In this document: one piece after another, positions 39,201 to 51,200 of the stretch | Layout of the letters: each line of letters begins with the position of its first letter | Numbering within the stretch: the first letter of the stretch is position 1 | Source of the DNA: Sternotherus odoratus | Lineage: Eukaryota > Chordata > Testudines > Kinosternidae | Length of the DNA stretch: 64,000 nucleotides | Direction of reading: 5' to 3' | Assembly: GCA_032164245.1 (NCBI GenBank) | Contig: JAVMKO010000002.1 | Location: 97,167,340-97,231,339, forward strand | Notes under the pieces: model-generated | Database searches by the model: none | What the model was told of the DNA's origin: nothing | What the model saw: only the letters and a program-made list of their open reading frames with translations | Program-made: the position numbers and the translations under genes

Positions 39201-42200
39201 GGTTCCCAGACAACGGGTGCTGCGGAAGCAGTGCTTAGGGCAGGGGCAGCGTGCAAAGCCTCTGGCTGTCCCTACATAGGAGCCAGAGGTGGGACATGCT
39301 GCTGCTTCCGGGAGCTCCACAGAGTCAGGTCACATGGTGAACGGGGCAACCCCAGATCCCCCTCCCCAGCTGGAGCTTGAGGGCCAGATTAAAATGTCTG
39401 AAGGGCCAGATGTGCCCCCCTGGGCCATAGTTTGCCCACCCTTCTCTAGTAATATCCAAACTTCAGTGGATTGCCACTAAGGCCGGGAGACCCATTGTAG
39501 ATTATTACTGTAAACACAAGTTAAACACAAAGTTAAAAAAAATCAAGGTTACTGCTTTATAATCTGTACTTTTGTTAATTTATTATGACAGGGAATACTG
39601 CTTAATAGAGGGTAAATGTAAGTTAGTGATTTGAGATCTGGCTACATTGTTTTGCTATGAAAACTTGCAGGGAGTAAACACTGGGCTCATTTTTAAAAAC
39701 AAGCGAATTTAATTAGCAAGGTTCTTTCTGGATTCCTATTGTCTTCAGAGACCCGTTTCTAACACATGTCCTTGCTTCTCAAAGGAGCCACTAGTTCCCA
39801 GAAGAAAACTGTTAAGTAAATACACTTCCCTCTGTCTATAGAAGTGCGGTGAATTTTCCTGATGACTCATGTCATTCTTTCCTTCAGAGAGCCAGAAAGA
39901 GTTAAAGACCGTGGGGAAACCGTTTCATTTCAAATTCTCTTTCTCACGTAATTTCCCCATATTCTCTTTGATTGTTTGCTTCTCTTTGCAAAACAGAAGT
40001 GGGCCAGGTGGCCGTTATGTAACCTTCCAGGGGCCTGGGAAACATTGTATCAGCAACTGCAGTTTTTGTTCTGAACACATTTACAAAAGCACTTTACCAC
40101 ACATGCAGCTGTGTGTTTTCTTTCATTTACTTACTTTTTTTTTCAGCCATCTTTCCTGCTTCAAAGCTTTAGACTTTCCCAGTTTCTCATACAACTATCA
40201 GGTTCTTCCTCTTCAACCTGTGTCTTTGCTCCGTAGTGGGGCCATTCCAGTTGATTTCAATGGAAACAAAATTGGGCCAGGGAAGAGGAGGAGGGAATTA
40301 GCAACAGGCGCAGATTAACCTGATTGAAAGGGGGTGTGCAGCCCGCCCACTAGCATCCGTGAGCATTGTGAGTTAGCCCTTCAGATAAGAAAGCAAATGT
40401 CCTTTTGTAAAATATTTTAATAAATACTGTTACCCCTCCCCCATATGTGCTGAATTGCCCCTTTAACACCAAACTGTAGGAGTCAGCAGGGTTCTGTGGG
40501 AAAGACCAGAGAGTGGGAATTAGGACACCTCTGCTTTATTTTTTAGCTCTGCTCTCTGTGTGACTTTGGTCAAGTCATTTAACATGTCTGTGCTTCAGAT
40601 TCCTCACTGGTCAAGTAGGACAAAGAGACATACCCATCATTGTAAAGCACTGAAATAATGTGGAAGTGCTAAGGAAATAAACCTAATTCTGCTCTCAGTC
40701 AGGGAAGTGTATGTCCAAAGTAGTTCCATTGGCACTAGTGGAATTACTCTAGCTTTACACTAGTGAAATTGAGAATAAAAGTTGACCCGATGGCTTATAC
40801 CACTTTAAAACCCATGTCCATCTGCAGGAATCATGAAAATCCGCCTGTTTGTATCTGATTTAGGAACATTATGGCAGTTTTCCTTCCATTTTAATGCTGG
40901 AAAGAAGTGGAAAGGCTTTTCCCTTATGTGTAAGGAAAAGGGATTTAATGAACCACAGAACCGGGTACTTTAAAAAGTACATGCATATTCAGCTCATTTT
41001 TCCGATTAAAGAACACACAACGGGCATGGAAAAGGCCCAAGCCCTTGCTTTTGGAGGAGCATGGCCCTCAGCAAGAACAAAACAAACTTCCAGCTCAATT
41101 GTCTTTGTTTTTAATGCTGTGAGTTTTCTGTATGCTCACTACATGTTTTAACAGAGCCAAAGCTGGGCCCTGTTAGTTAGTTGCTCTGCATGGATTAAAT
41201 GGTTGCAACGTTTTGAGAATGTTGGGATAGATCATTTGTGGGCTCGCCATCTGTTTCTTTTAATGCGTAAACAAGGAAAATTGCTGGTTTGGAAGGCAGG
41301 AGTTTTCAAAGCCAGATGACCACAGGCATTCTTTAAAAAAAAAAAGAGAGAGAGAAAGAAAGACAACCTAGAGTTCATTGACATTTGTCAGGAAGTAAAT
41401 TCCTAAACACCAGAAAGGGCTACTACCCGTATGGGAGGGGAGATAAGGGAGGAAAGGTTTTCTTATACTGACATTGCCTTTCTTCTGAGGTCTTTAACAT
41501 TAAATTGCAAAGTACTATTTTGGCTTTTAAAAAGTAAAGATTAAACAATTAGGGCAAGATTTTTAAAAGTGACTTGTGATTTTGGTGCCTTCATTTTGTC
41601 CACATTAATCACTGTAAAAGGGTCTGATTTTCTGAAAGTGCTGAGCATTCATCACCCTCAGATAATCAGGCACTAATCACATTTGAGAGATCTTATTTCC
41701 CACCCCCACCCCATTTCAGATTATCTGAATTTGTCAAACAGCAAGGAAGCAAACACGCACAATAAAAAGGATACTGCATCACAAAATGTACTTGGCTTAT
41801 TTCATTTTGACAAGTCTAGTTTGGTTTTAGTTACTAAGGATTATACATCATAATGTATTAGTTCTGTACAGCAGTACATTGGGTTAAAAGAACAGGCATT
41901 TAAGTTAATTTAAGACCTTGTTACAGTAGTCAACTATTACAGCTTTTTCTGAGAGATGTGGGGAGAACTCTGTGGTGTGCTGTAAAAGAATAACTGAATG
42001 TATAAGATTCTACTGAATGACAGAGATCATGGTTTTGAGGGTATGCTTCTCCTATAAATGTTTGAAGATACAATACAGCTTTTGTTCTATGTATATACAT
42101 CATTCTATAGTGGGTTGGGATGCCATTTAAACTGATACATTGCCATTCAGGCATATAATTTCAAGAACATAAAATGCTGTTAACAACAACAGACTTTTGT

Positions 42201-45200
42201 TTGTTAATAGCCACACATAAAATCCAAAATGATGTGGTTTAGGGCTCAATGTTGCAAGCCCTCAGTGCCTGAAACTGTCACTGATATCAATGAAGTCCAT
42301 TGATGGAGGACTAGCAGCTTTGGAAATATATCCTGCCTACTTTCAAATACAGTCTGGCTGCTCTATGGCTGACTCCCAGTGCCTTTTACTGCAAAACAGC
42401 AGTTAAGAAGGAAGAAACTTTGAATTTCAACAGTTTAGCAAGTTTAGCAGTCACTTGTCACCCTTCCCCAGGGCTGCACTGGTATCTTTGGCTGAGTTCC
42501 AGAGCACTACAATTCTTCATCCCTGTAGCTGTGCATATCCACCTAATCTAGTCAACAGCCTGATGTCAGAGATTTCACATTAGAAAAAGGATTAAAGATG
42601 ATGGCTACCCAGGGAACAACCTTTTGTTTCTAATTTGCAATGTCTGCTCTACTGGATGATCATTTGTAAAACCCTGGGGGCTAATTATTGATGCCAAATA
42701 GTCATTGCCAATTAGAAACCCCTGGAAGGGACAATGAGTAAACATGCTTAAAAGCAAATCCTTTGATTCCAAGGCATTTCTTTTACACTACAGTGCTCAG
42801 CATTACTATGAAAACCTGTTAGTAGCCAGGTGAGGTTAAGGTGACCAGATGTCCCAATTTTATAGGAACAGTCCCCATTTCAGGGGCTTTTAATTAAATA
42901 GGCACCTATTACACCCCACCTGTCCCAATTTTTCAAACTTGCCCTCTGGTCACCCTAGGTGAGGTTCATTGTGTTTGCATTACATTAATTGCCTTCTTTG
43001 ACTGGTGTTTGGTGCCACACTTGGAATTCTACACAGCATCTGCCAGTAAAAATAAGCTAAGAATACCTTACATTCATATTGTGTCTTTTGCCTTGAGAAT
43101 CCCAAAGGTTAGATTGCTATTCCCCCTACCCCACTCCCCCAGGGAGTCCATAGGCAGATAACACAGGCCCAGAAGTGTGCAACAGTGGCCAGGGATGGGT
43201 AATGACCAAGGTGACCTCTTATGAAAAAGTCCTGTAGAATTAAATGACAAATGATAACATTCTCATAGGTTTTCTGTTTAGTCATCTGATTAAATTTAAT
43301 GGAGAATTCTATTCTTGATATAGAATTCCATGGGAAAGAGATCCTCCTATTAAATGCTATATATGTTTTTCTATTAATTTCTAAAGTACCTACGGTATTA
43401 ATTTTAACTCTATTAAATACCAGCCTGGCATCCTAGTGGAAATCAGAGCCTCCAGTGGAAATTTAAACTGCTCAAGCCTTCCCCCATCCTCTGGCAGAAA
43501 TCCACAAGTCGGGCAACTATGAAAGTACCATTTACCATCCCCCAGAAGTGAATGCCACTCCTCTCTCCTCCCAGGACATCTTAACTTCCTTGCATCAGCC
43601 TGGCTGAATCTGGCCCAACTATTCAGGAATGGCATTAGCCACCTCTGCGGAGAAATTCAGCAGCTGTTTTGCAGAGGCAAATGCTGCAAAACATGTAGGA
43701 CGGGAAGTGAAGAAGAACAGTGTATTCCATGGAATTTGCAGGGAGAATAGAGATATGCAGAGTGTAAACATCAGGGACTCAATCCTGCAATCCTTGGTTA
43801 GGCAAAACTCACAGTGGAATTGGGCTAGGCTATTGGGACTTACTCCTGTAAAAAGTGTTGTGTGATCTTTACCAACAGTGTGCTCTCCATTTACAAGGAA
43901 AATTAAGAATCAGAGAGATAGCCATGTTAGTCTGGAATAGCAGAGGTAACAAAGTCCTGTGGCACCTTAAAGACTAACTATAAAGTTTTGAAGCATAAGC
44001 TTTCATGGTCTAATACCCACTTCATCGGATGCAAGCAGTGGAAGTGTCCAGAGGCAGGTATAGAAAAGTAGGCAAGAACCAGGTAGGAGGTAACAAGGTT
44101 AGTTCAATTAGGCTGAACCAGCTTGTTATCTCCAATCAGGGAGGGTGGGTTATTCTTCTAGCAGTTGAATAGGGGGGGTGAACTTGGAGAGAGGAGAAGC
44201 TATTTTTGTAATTAGCAAGCCATTGAAGGTCTTTGTTAAGTCCCAGATTGATAGTGTTAAATTTGCAAATGAATTGTAGTTCTGCAGTTTCCCTTTGCAG
44301 TCTGGACTTGAAGTTTTTTTGCTGCAGTATGGTGACTTTTAAAACTGTAATTGTGTGTCCAGGCAGGTTGAAGTGTTCTCCTACAGGTTTTTGTATATTG
44401 CCATTCCTAATATCTGATTTGTGTGCATTTATCCTTTTTCGTAGGGACTGTCCAGTTTGGCCGATGTACATAGCAGAGGGACACTGGTGGCATATAATGG
44501 CATATATGACATTGGTTGATGTGCAGGTGAATGAACCAGTGATGGTATGGTTGATCTGGTTAGGTCCTGTGATGGTGTTGCTGGTGTAGATATGTGGGCA
44601 GAGTTGGCATCGAGGTTTGTTGCATGGATTGGTTCCTGAGTTGGAGTTATTGTGGTGCAGTGTGCTGTTGCTGGTGAGAATCTGTTCAAGGTTGGCAGGT
44701 TGTCTGTGTGCCAGGACTGGCCTTCCTCCCAAGGCCTGTGAAAGTGAGGGATTATTGTCCAGGATGGGTTGTAGGTCGCTGATGATGCGTTGCAGAGGTT
44801 TTAACTGAGGACTGTAGTGATGGCCAGTGGTGTTCTGTTGTTTTCCTTCTTGGGCTTGTCTTGCAGCAGCAGGCTTCTGGGTACATGTCTGGCTCTGTTG
44901 ATCTGTGTCCTTATTTCCTTGTGCGGGTATTGTAGTTTTGAGAAAGGTTGGTGAAGATCTCGTAGGTGTTGGTCTCTGTCTGAGGGGTTGGAGCAAATCC
45001 GATTGTACCTCGGTGCTTGGCTGTAGACAATGGATCGTGTGATATGTCCGGGATGGAAGCTGGTGGCATGAAGGTAGGCATAGCTGTTGGTAGGTTTTCG
45101 GTATAGGGTGGTGTCGATGTGGCCGTCATTAATTTGCATTGTGGTGTCTAGGAAGTGGACTTCCTGTGTGGACTGGTCCAGACTGAGGTGGATGGTGGGG

Positions 45201-48200
45201 TGGAAGCTGTTGAAGACGTGGTGGAATTCTTCCAGAGTTTCTTTCCCATGGGTCCAGATGATGAAGATGTCATCAATGTAGCGTAGATAGAGAAGGGGTG
45301 TGAGTGGACGAGAGTTGAGGAAGCGTTGTTCCAGGTCAGCCATAAAGATGTTGGCATACTGTGGGGCCATGCGGGTGCCCATAGCAGTGCCGCTGGTTGG
45401 AGGTATATATTGTCACCAAATTTGAAATAGTTGTGTGAGGAAAATTAAGTGACCTTTGTTCACAGTTCTCTTCAGCTGAACTTGAAACCATTTCTTGTAC
45501 ACTCCTATGACATTTTGTCATTGTGTGGCTTTGTTCTGCACTGTATATTTCTTTACTGGAGCTAAATTGCATAGATAGAATTTTGAGTATATCACTATTT
45601 CCACTATAAACACTGTGTTTCAGGGGGTTATGTAACAACATTTCTTTTAAACCAAACTATACTGAACTCTTGCCATGCAGATGGTTGTCTCAGATGTAAT
45701 GTATTTATTTATAACCACATTTTATTTGAAATAAGTGTGGGTAGTTTATGGTTTTGAAAACATGAGAAATGTCAATTCTTACCATCACAGTCAGTTTTGT
45801 CACATAGGGTATGTCTTCACTACCTGCCGAATCGGCGGGTAGCCATCGATCTTCTGGCGATCGATTTCTCGCGTCTTATGAGGACGCGAGAAATCGATCG
45901 CTCGTGGTGCCCCCGTTGACTGCGGAACTCCAACTTGCCGAGAGGCGCAAGCTGGAGTCGACGGGAGAGCGCGCCGCCGACCGCCACCGCCATGAGGATG
46001 GACGGTAAGTCGGCTGCAGATACGCAAACTTCAGCTACGTGATCCACGTAGCTGAAGTTGCGTATCTGCCGTCGATCCCCCCCCATAGTGGAGACAAGCC
46101 CTTAGTGTAGTTCAAGAACAGCTTAAATTTTCCAGTCTGTTAGCTGCTAATGTGGACTAATTATACTTAAGCCCCACGAGTAAATTTCCTGCTTTAGCAT
46201 CTTCCATTTAAAGGAGCTTCAAAGCACAACAAATACTCCATTGTTTAGGACTTGCTCACACAAGTAGTCCTGCTGAAGTCACTGGGACACACACATTAGT
46301 AAAGTTTGAATTAGGATTTTAGGCCCAGCTCCTCAAAGGTATTTAGGCACCTAACTCCCGTTGTAATCAGTTGGTACCTCTGAGGCCAAAGTATAAGTAT
46401 CTCTGAGGCCAAAGGTTAGGATCATAGAGCCTGATCCAGCAAGGAATTGCGCACCATCGAGGTTACTCAACTCCTTAGTAAATAACTACTGAAAGAACAT
46501 TTTATACAGCTGCTCAAGGAAGAAATAATGGTTTTGTTGTAACCAATAAATATAGTTTTGGAATATATTTTTTAAAAAACAGCTGTCTGTAGGGACTTTC
46601 ATTATAAAATTGCCAGATAAAAAGTGTAGAAGCTAATAACACTGGAATGTTTGTGTAGAGAAGCATATCCAATTACAGACAGAACATGCTAAGTTCCTCA
46701 AGTAATTTTGTTTTCATGTCCTTCTCTTTTAACCCACAGGTAGTAACTCCAGTCAGGACAGGACAAGGTTATGTTTATGAGCTCCCTTCCAAATACCAGA
46801 AAGATATCTACGATATCCCTCCAGTTCGTCCTTCTCAAGGGGTACGTACCAATAAAAGGGTCAGCGGCATTGAAAAGCTACAAAAAGTCTTTCCATTTTA
46901 TCTGCAGTTGAAGTGCAAGAGACATTATGTCATTCCAAAGTGAAAATATTTTTCAGTTAGATCTGCACTACCACTTATATCAAAATAACATGTTATTCAG
47001 GGGTGTGAAAAAGCCGCCCCTCTGAATGACTCGCATTACACCGACCTACTGCCTCTTCTGGGGGTGGAGTAATTGTACTGACAGGAGAGCTCTCTCCTCT
47101 CTACATAGAGGGTCTTCACCAGACATGCTACAGCAGTGCTGGGGAGCAATGAGACATCATTTTCTAACATTTGATGTTAAGATCTGGCAGTACACAAACA
47201 TCAACATTACATTTACTTGCCAAGGGATAAGATTAATTGTTTTGACTGGACAAAATACCCAAACAGAATAAGTATGTTGCCAAAGAACGTGTTTTCTCCT
47301 TCTGTTACTGTGCAGTTGGCACTAGTTTGCTTAATAAGAGCACAGTTGTCCCCTGTACTAGCTACTTCCACGGAGGAGGTTGTTCTTACCAAACGTCCGC
47401 TAGATTATTTTCCTGATACTGGATTGTGCCCCTATTCCCATGAACAAGCAGGGAAGTTGGCCTCCAAAGCCTATGAATTTCAAGGATATAGAGATCCAGG
47501 AACTATACACTCCCTGTCTGCTCACCAGAGCCCCTTGACAACACAGCTCTTGTAGGAAATGAAGCTGAAGCTCCCCCTCTGCAAGCACCTCTGGCATACT
47601 CCTCCCTCAACATTCAAAGCTGCCAAGGCACCAGAGTCACAAATGACTAAAACGCGGAACAATCACCTTGCCATAATGGACAGATTACAGTGTTTGGTTT
47701 TAAGTATGTTTCCTCACTGTGTGCATTACATAAACAGGGTTTGTGAGTTTATAACCCAGGTGGCTTGAAGACGTGGGAGTTTGGCGTGAGAAGTAGAGGC
47801 CACCCACCCCAAGCGGGAGGGAGATTTGGAGGGGAAGGAGTGGTTCCTGGTTAGGGTTCTCCCAATAACATTAATTCTGGATGCCCCATAAAAATTAATT
47901 CAGGCCCAGGGCTCTGCTTCACCCTTCCCCCGGTACTGTAAACATAACATCGCCTGTCCCTAAAAAGATTAATTCAGGCCACTCCTACCTCTCTACAAGA
48001 TTCCATTGCTCCTGCCCTGCCCCTGCAGAGGTCCTTGCTGCACTGATAGTCCTGAGTCATGCGCCTCTCTAAGAAACAGAGAAAGCAATCCCAGGAGATG
48101 ACCATTGTTTTCCACTAGAGCAGGGGTCTCCAAACTTTTCAGCCCGAGGGCCGCATTAACTATCAAATAGCAGTTCGGGGGCCGACAACACACTCGAGGT

Positions 48201-51200
48201 CCAAATAAAAAAGAATCAAAACATGGATGTTGTTTTTAATTATTTATTTAATATTATTTTATTCAGTTATTATTTAATAACACATTGATACACTACACAT
48301 GAACACCTGTTCACTACACCTGTTCACTACACATGAACACCTGTTCACTACACATGAACACTACACATGAACACCTGTTCACTACACATGAACACTACAC
48401 ATGAACACCTGTTCACTACACATGAACACTACACATGAACACCTGAACACTACACATGAACACTACACATGAACACCTGTTCACTACACATGAACACTAC
48501 ACATCAACCCCCCAACTGACCCACCCAGCCAGGTCTCTCCCCCCCAAACCTCCTTTCCTCCAACCCCCCCCCCCCAACTGACCCACCCAGCCAGGTCTCT
48601 CCCCCCAAAACCTCCTTTCCTCCAACCCCCCCCCCCAACTGACCCACCCAGCCAGGTCTCTCCCCCCAAAACCTCCTTTCCTCCAACCCCCAACTGACCC
48701 ACCCAGCCAGGTCTCTCCCCCCAAAACCTCCTTTCCTCCAACCCCCAACTGACCCACCCAGCCAGGTCTCTCCCCCCAAAACCTCCTTTCCTCCAACCCC
48801 CCCCCCCCAACTGACCCACCCAGGTCTCTCCCCCCAAAACCTCCTTTCCTCCAACCCCCCCCCAAATGACCCACCCAGCCAGGTCTCTCCCCCCCAAACC
48901 TCCTTTCCTCCAACCCCCCCCCAACTGACCCGCTCAACCCGGTCTCTTCCCCCCCCCCCCCCAACTGACCCGCTCAACCCGGTCTCTCCCCACAGACCGT
49001 TTCGCCGCCTGGCAGTGGGTGGCTCCTTGTTTCGCCGCCTGTAACTGGGTGGCGGTGCGGCGCATCCCGGCCCCAGCTCTGAGCCGTCCCTGGCCGGCGG
49101 CGGCAGCGGAGCACGCGGTGCGTCCCGGCCGGCGGCGGCAGCGGAGCACGCGGCGCGTCCCGGCCCCGCGGCTGGCGGCGGCAGCGGAGCACGCGGTGCG
49201 TCCCGGCCGGCGGCGGCAGCGGAGCACGCGGCGCGTCCCGGCCCCGCGGCTGGCGGCGGCAGCGGAGCACGCGGCGCATCCCGGCCCCGTGGCTGGTTCC
49301 CGACCCCTGCAGACAAAAAGATCTCCACGGGCCGGATGAGAGGGCCTCGCGGGCCGCATCCGGCCCGCGGGCCGTAGTTTGGAGACCCCTGCACTAGAGG
49401 AAGGGGGAAGTTGAAGGGGGAGAGCTGGACCAACCCACTTCTCCCAGCAAGTAGAGCCACCCCTATCCCCCGAAGAACTCAGCAGGACCCGATTCTTGCT
49501 CCCCAGTCCTTTTTTAAATGGGGGGGAGGAGTCTACTCACTCCTTATTCATCCCTCCCCACCCCAAAAAGCTTGTTCGTTCCTTGGCTCACTTCTTCCCT
49601 GAGACCACTTGTCTGCTCATCAGAGCTGAGAGGAGCAGGAGCCTAAGAGCTGCCAGAGGAGAGTCTCCTTTTCCTCTCTCCCCCCCTTGCTGCTGCTGCC
49701 TGTCCTCACAGTGCATCACCTCAGAATGCAGTGCAGCCGGACAGGGAGGCAGGATCCTCTGAAATGCACCACCTACCACACCATGGGGTGCACTTAAAAA
49801 GTCTGGTCCCTGCAATCTTCTCAGTAGGGTGGCCCACATCACCAAGGGGGGCAATGGGTACATAATGCTGAGAAGGTCAAGCATTAAGTCTCAGAGGTTT
49901 GGGGAGTGAGTGACAATGATGCCACAGAGAGTTGTTATCCCCGCACCATCTCGGAGATACCAAAACCCAGGAATGATCCTAAGCCCCCAAAGCTGGCAGT
50001 GTATACGGAGCACCCTTACAGATTTCTCAGTACAGCTACCTCAAAAAAGGGTGATCCTGGGTCCCAGTGCCCTCCACCGCCTCCCATACCGCATGTATCA
50101 AACCTTGTGAAGAGTACCTGCCATTGTGGCAATCTCTTCTTCTACCTCCTCCCCAGCAGAGCTCTGTCATGATTCAGTCCCCTCTGCATCTGTAAATAAG
50201 GAGGGGATGAGGGGGTCCTATGTGCAGATCTTGATGTAACTTTGTGACTGGAATTCAAATGAAGTGTTTCTGTTCAGAAACTAAATCTGTCCAGCCCAGA
50301 GTCCACACAATCCCACTAAGGGATCTAGCACAAGCATATTTGTCTCTCAGTATCCACTCTGCAAACCTCCACACACACAAAAGCTGAAACCCTGCTGCTC
50401 TTCTTCCTTCTATTTCGAAATAAATAAAATGTGAGCGAACGCGTCTGAAATCACAGCTATCATGGGATGGCTCTATTTTCTGTAACAGGTTTATTCTCTC
50501 TTCAGATATATGATGTTCCCCCTGCATCAGTTAAGGGGCCCGTGCATTCAGTCCCAATGGGAGAGGCAAGAGCTCAAGGGGTGTATGATGTACCTCCTAT
50601 AAAAGGGGTAAGTCTGATGCAATTCCAGTGGATCATACATGCATTTTCATGTCAGACCGTAGACGTGTTTAGACATAAAAGTGCATATGACGCTGAATAA
50701 GGGTATTGAATGCTAGTACTTTGAACATTCCCTCGGGCTTTTTACACATTCGTTAAAACTTTGTAACATAATTACTAACCTCATGTAGGGTAACTATAAA
50801 TTAGAAAATTAGAACTAAAGCTACATTTAGGAGACTCTCCCTCCTCTCCCCCCTTATAAAAGATTTAATGTTCATTTTGATGGAAATGAACATGGTTTAA
50901 TTAGTAAGAAAATTGTGACTTCATGAAATCCAGGGTGAAAGTCTGGCCCCATTGAAGTCTGTGGCAAATCTTCCATTGACTTCACTGAAACCAGGATTCC
51001 CCGCCCTCTCCCCCTTCCCCCTGAATTTTAATTTAATGTTATTTCCATTGAAGACGGCTTTGCTATTTTACTGTTGTGCTCATGACTTGCTTTCTGCATT
51101 TCAGATCTACGATGTTCCTGCAGCTGCATGCAGAGAGGATACAGGGCTGAGGGAAAACTTGCTGGATCTCCCTCCTTCAGTGAACCATAATTCAAGACCG

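Larger units (their letters stand above)
28342..46739 (+). other. NEDD9: NEDD9 intron 2 (about 18.4 kb)
   Basis: The donor is gtgggt and the acceptor 'tttaacccacag'. It carries a minisatellite-bearing hAT, two related 8-bp-TSD MITEs, a nested hAT pair, a Penelope element and a foldback element, listed separately. Between them, 28342-31473, 33125-33520, 33657-35900, 35970-36810, 37175-38400, 39444-40490, 40790-42836, 42966-43900 and 46105-46739 show no gene, RNA or clear element. Confidence 0.85.
48121..49391 (-). mobile_element. hAT non-autonomous element with three internal arrays, copy 2
   Basis: A 1271-bp element with ends 'caggggtctccaaact' and 'agtttggagacccctg' and a perfect 8-bp target duplication 'cactagag' (48113-48120 and 49392-49399). 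It is inverted relative to copy 1: AT-rich end first, then palindrome array, C-rich 60-bp array, CpG-rich array, and the 'gcatccggcccgcgggccg' terminus. It sits in NEDD9 intron 3. Open frames of up to 318 codons on the minus strand are products of the arrays. Confidence 0.92.
46842..50505 (+). other. NEDD9: NEDD9 intron 3 (about 3.7 kb)
   Basis: The donor is gtacgt and the acceptor 'tctctcttcag'. It holds the minisatellite-bearing hAT copy 2 at 48121-49391. The stretches 46842-48112 and 49400-50505 contain no recognisable element or gene; the open frames there are short and unsupported. Confidence 0.85.

Noticed and set aside
38676..39279. Overlapping + frames of 132 and 155 codons
   Set aside because: GC-rich nested hAT sequence, open in several frames; no domain.
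48513..48990. CRISPR-like regular repeats
   Set aside because: Units are contiguous with no unique spacers, lie in a eukaryotic gene, and belong to a transposon.
48504..49460. Long minus-strand open frames (up to 318 codons) over the hAT copy 2 arrays
   Set aside because: They are low-complexity repeats of GWVSWG/RRFWGERP produced by tandem DNA with periods near a multiple of three; several frames are open at once and no domain is visible.
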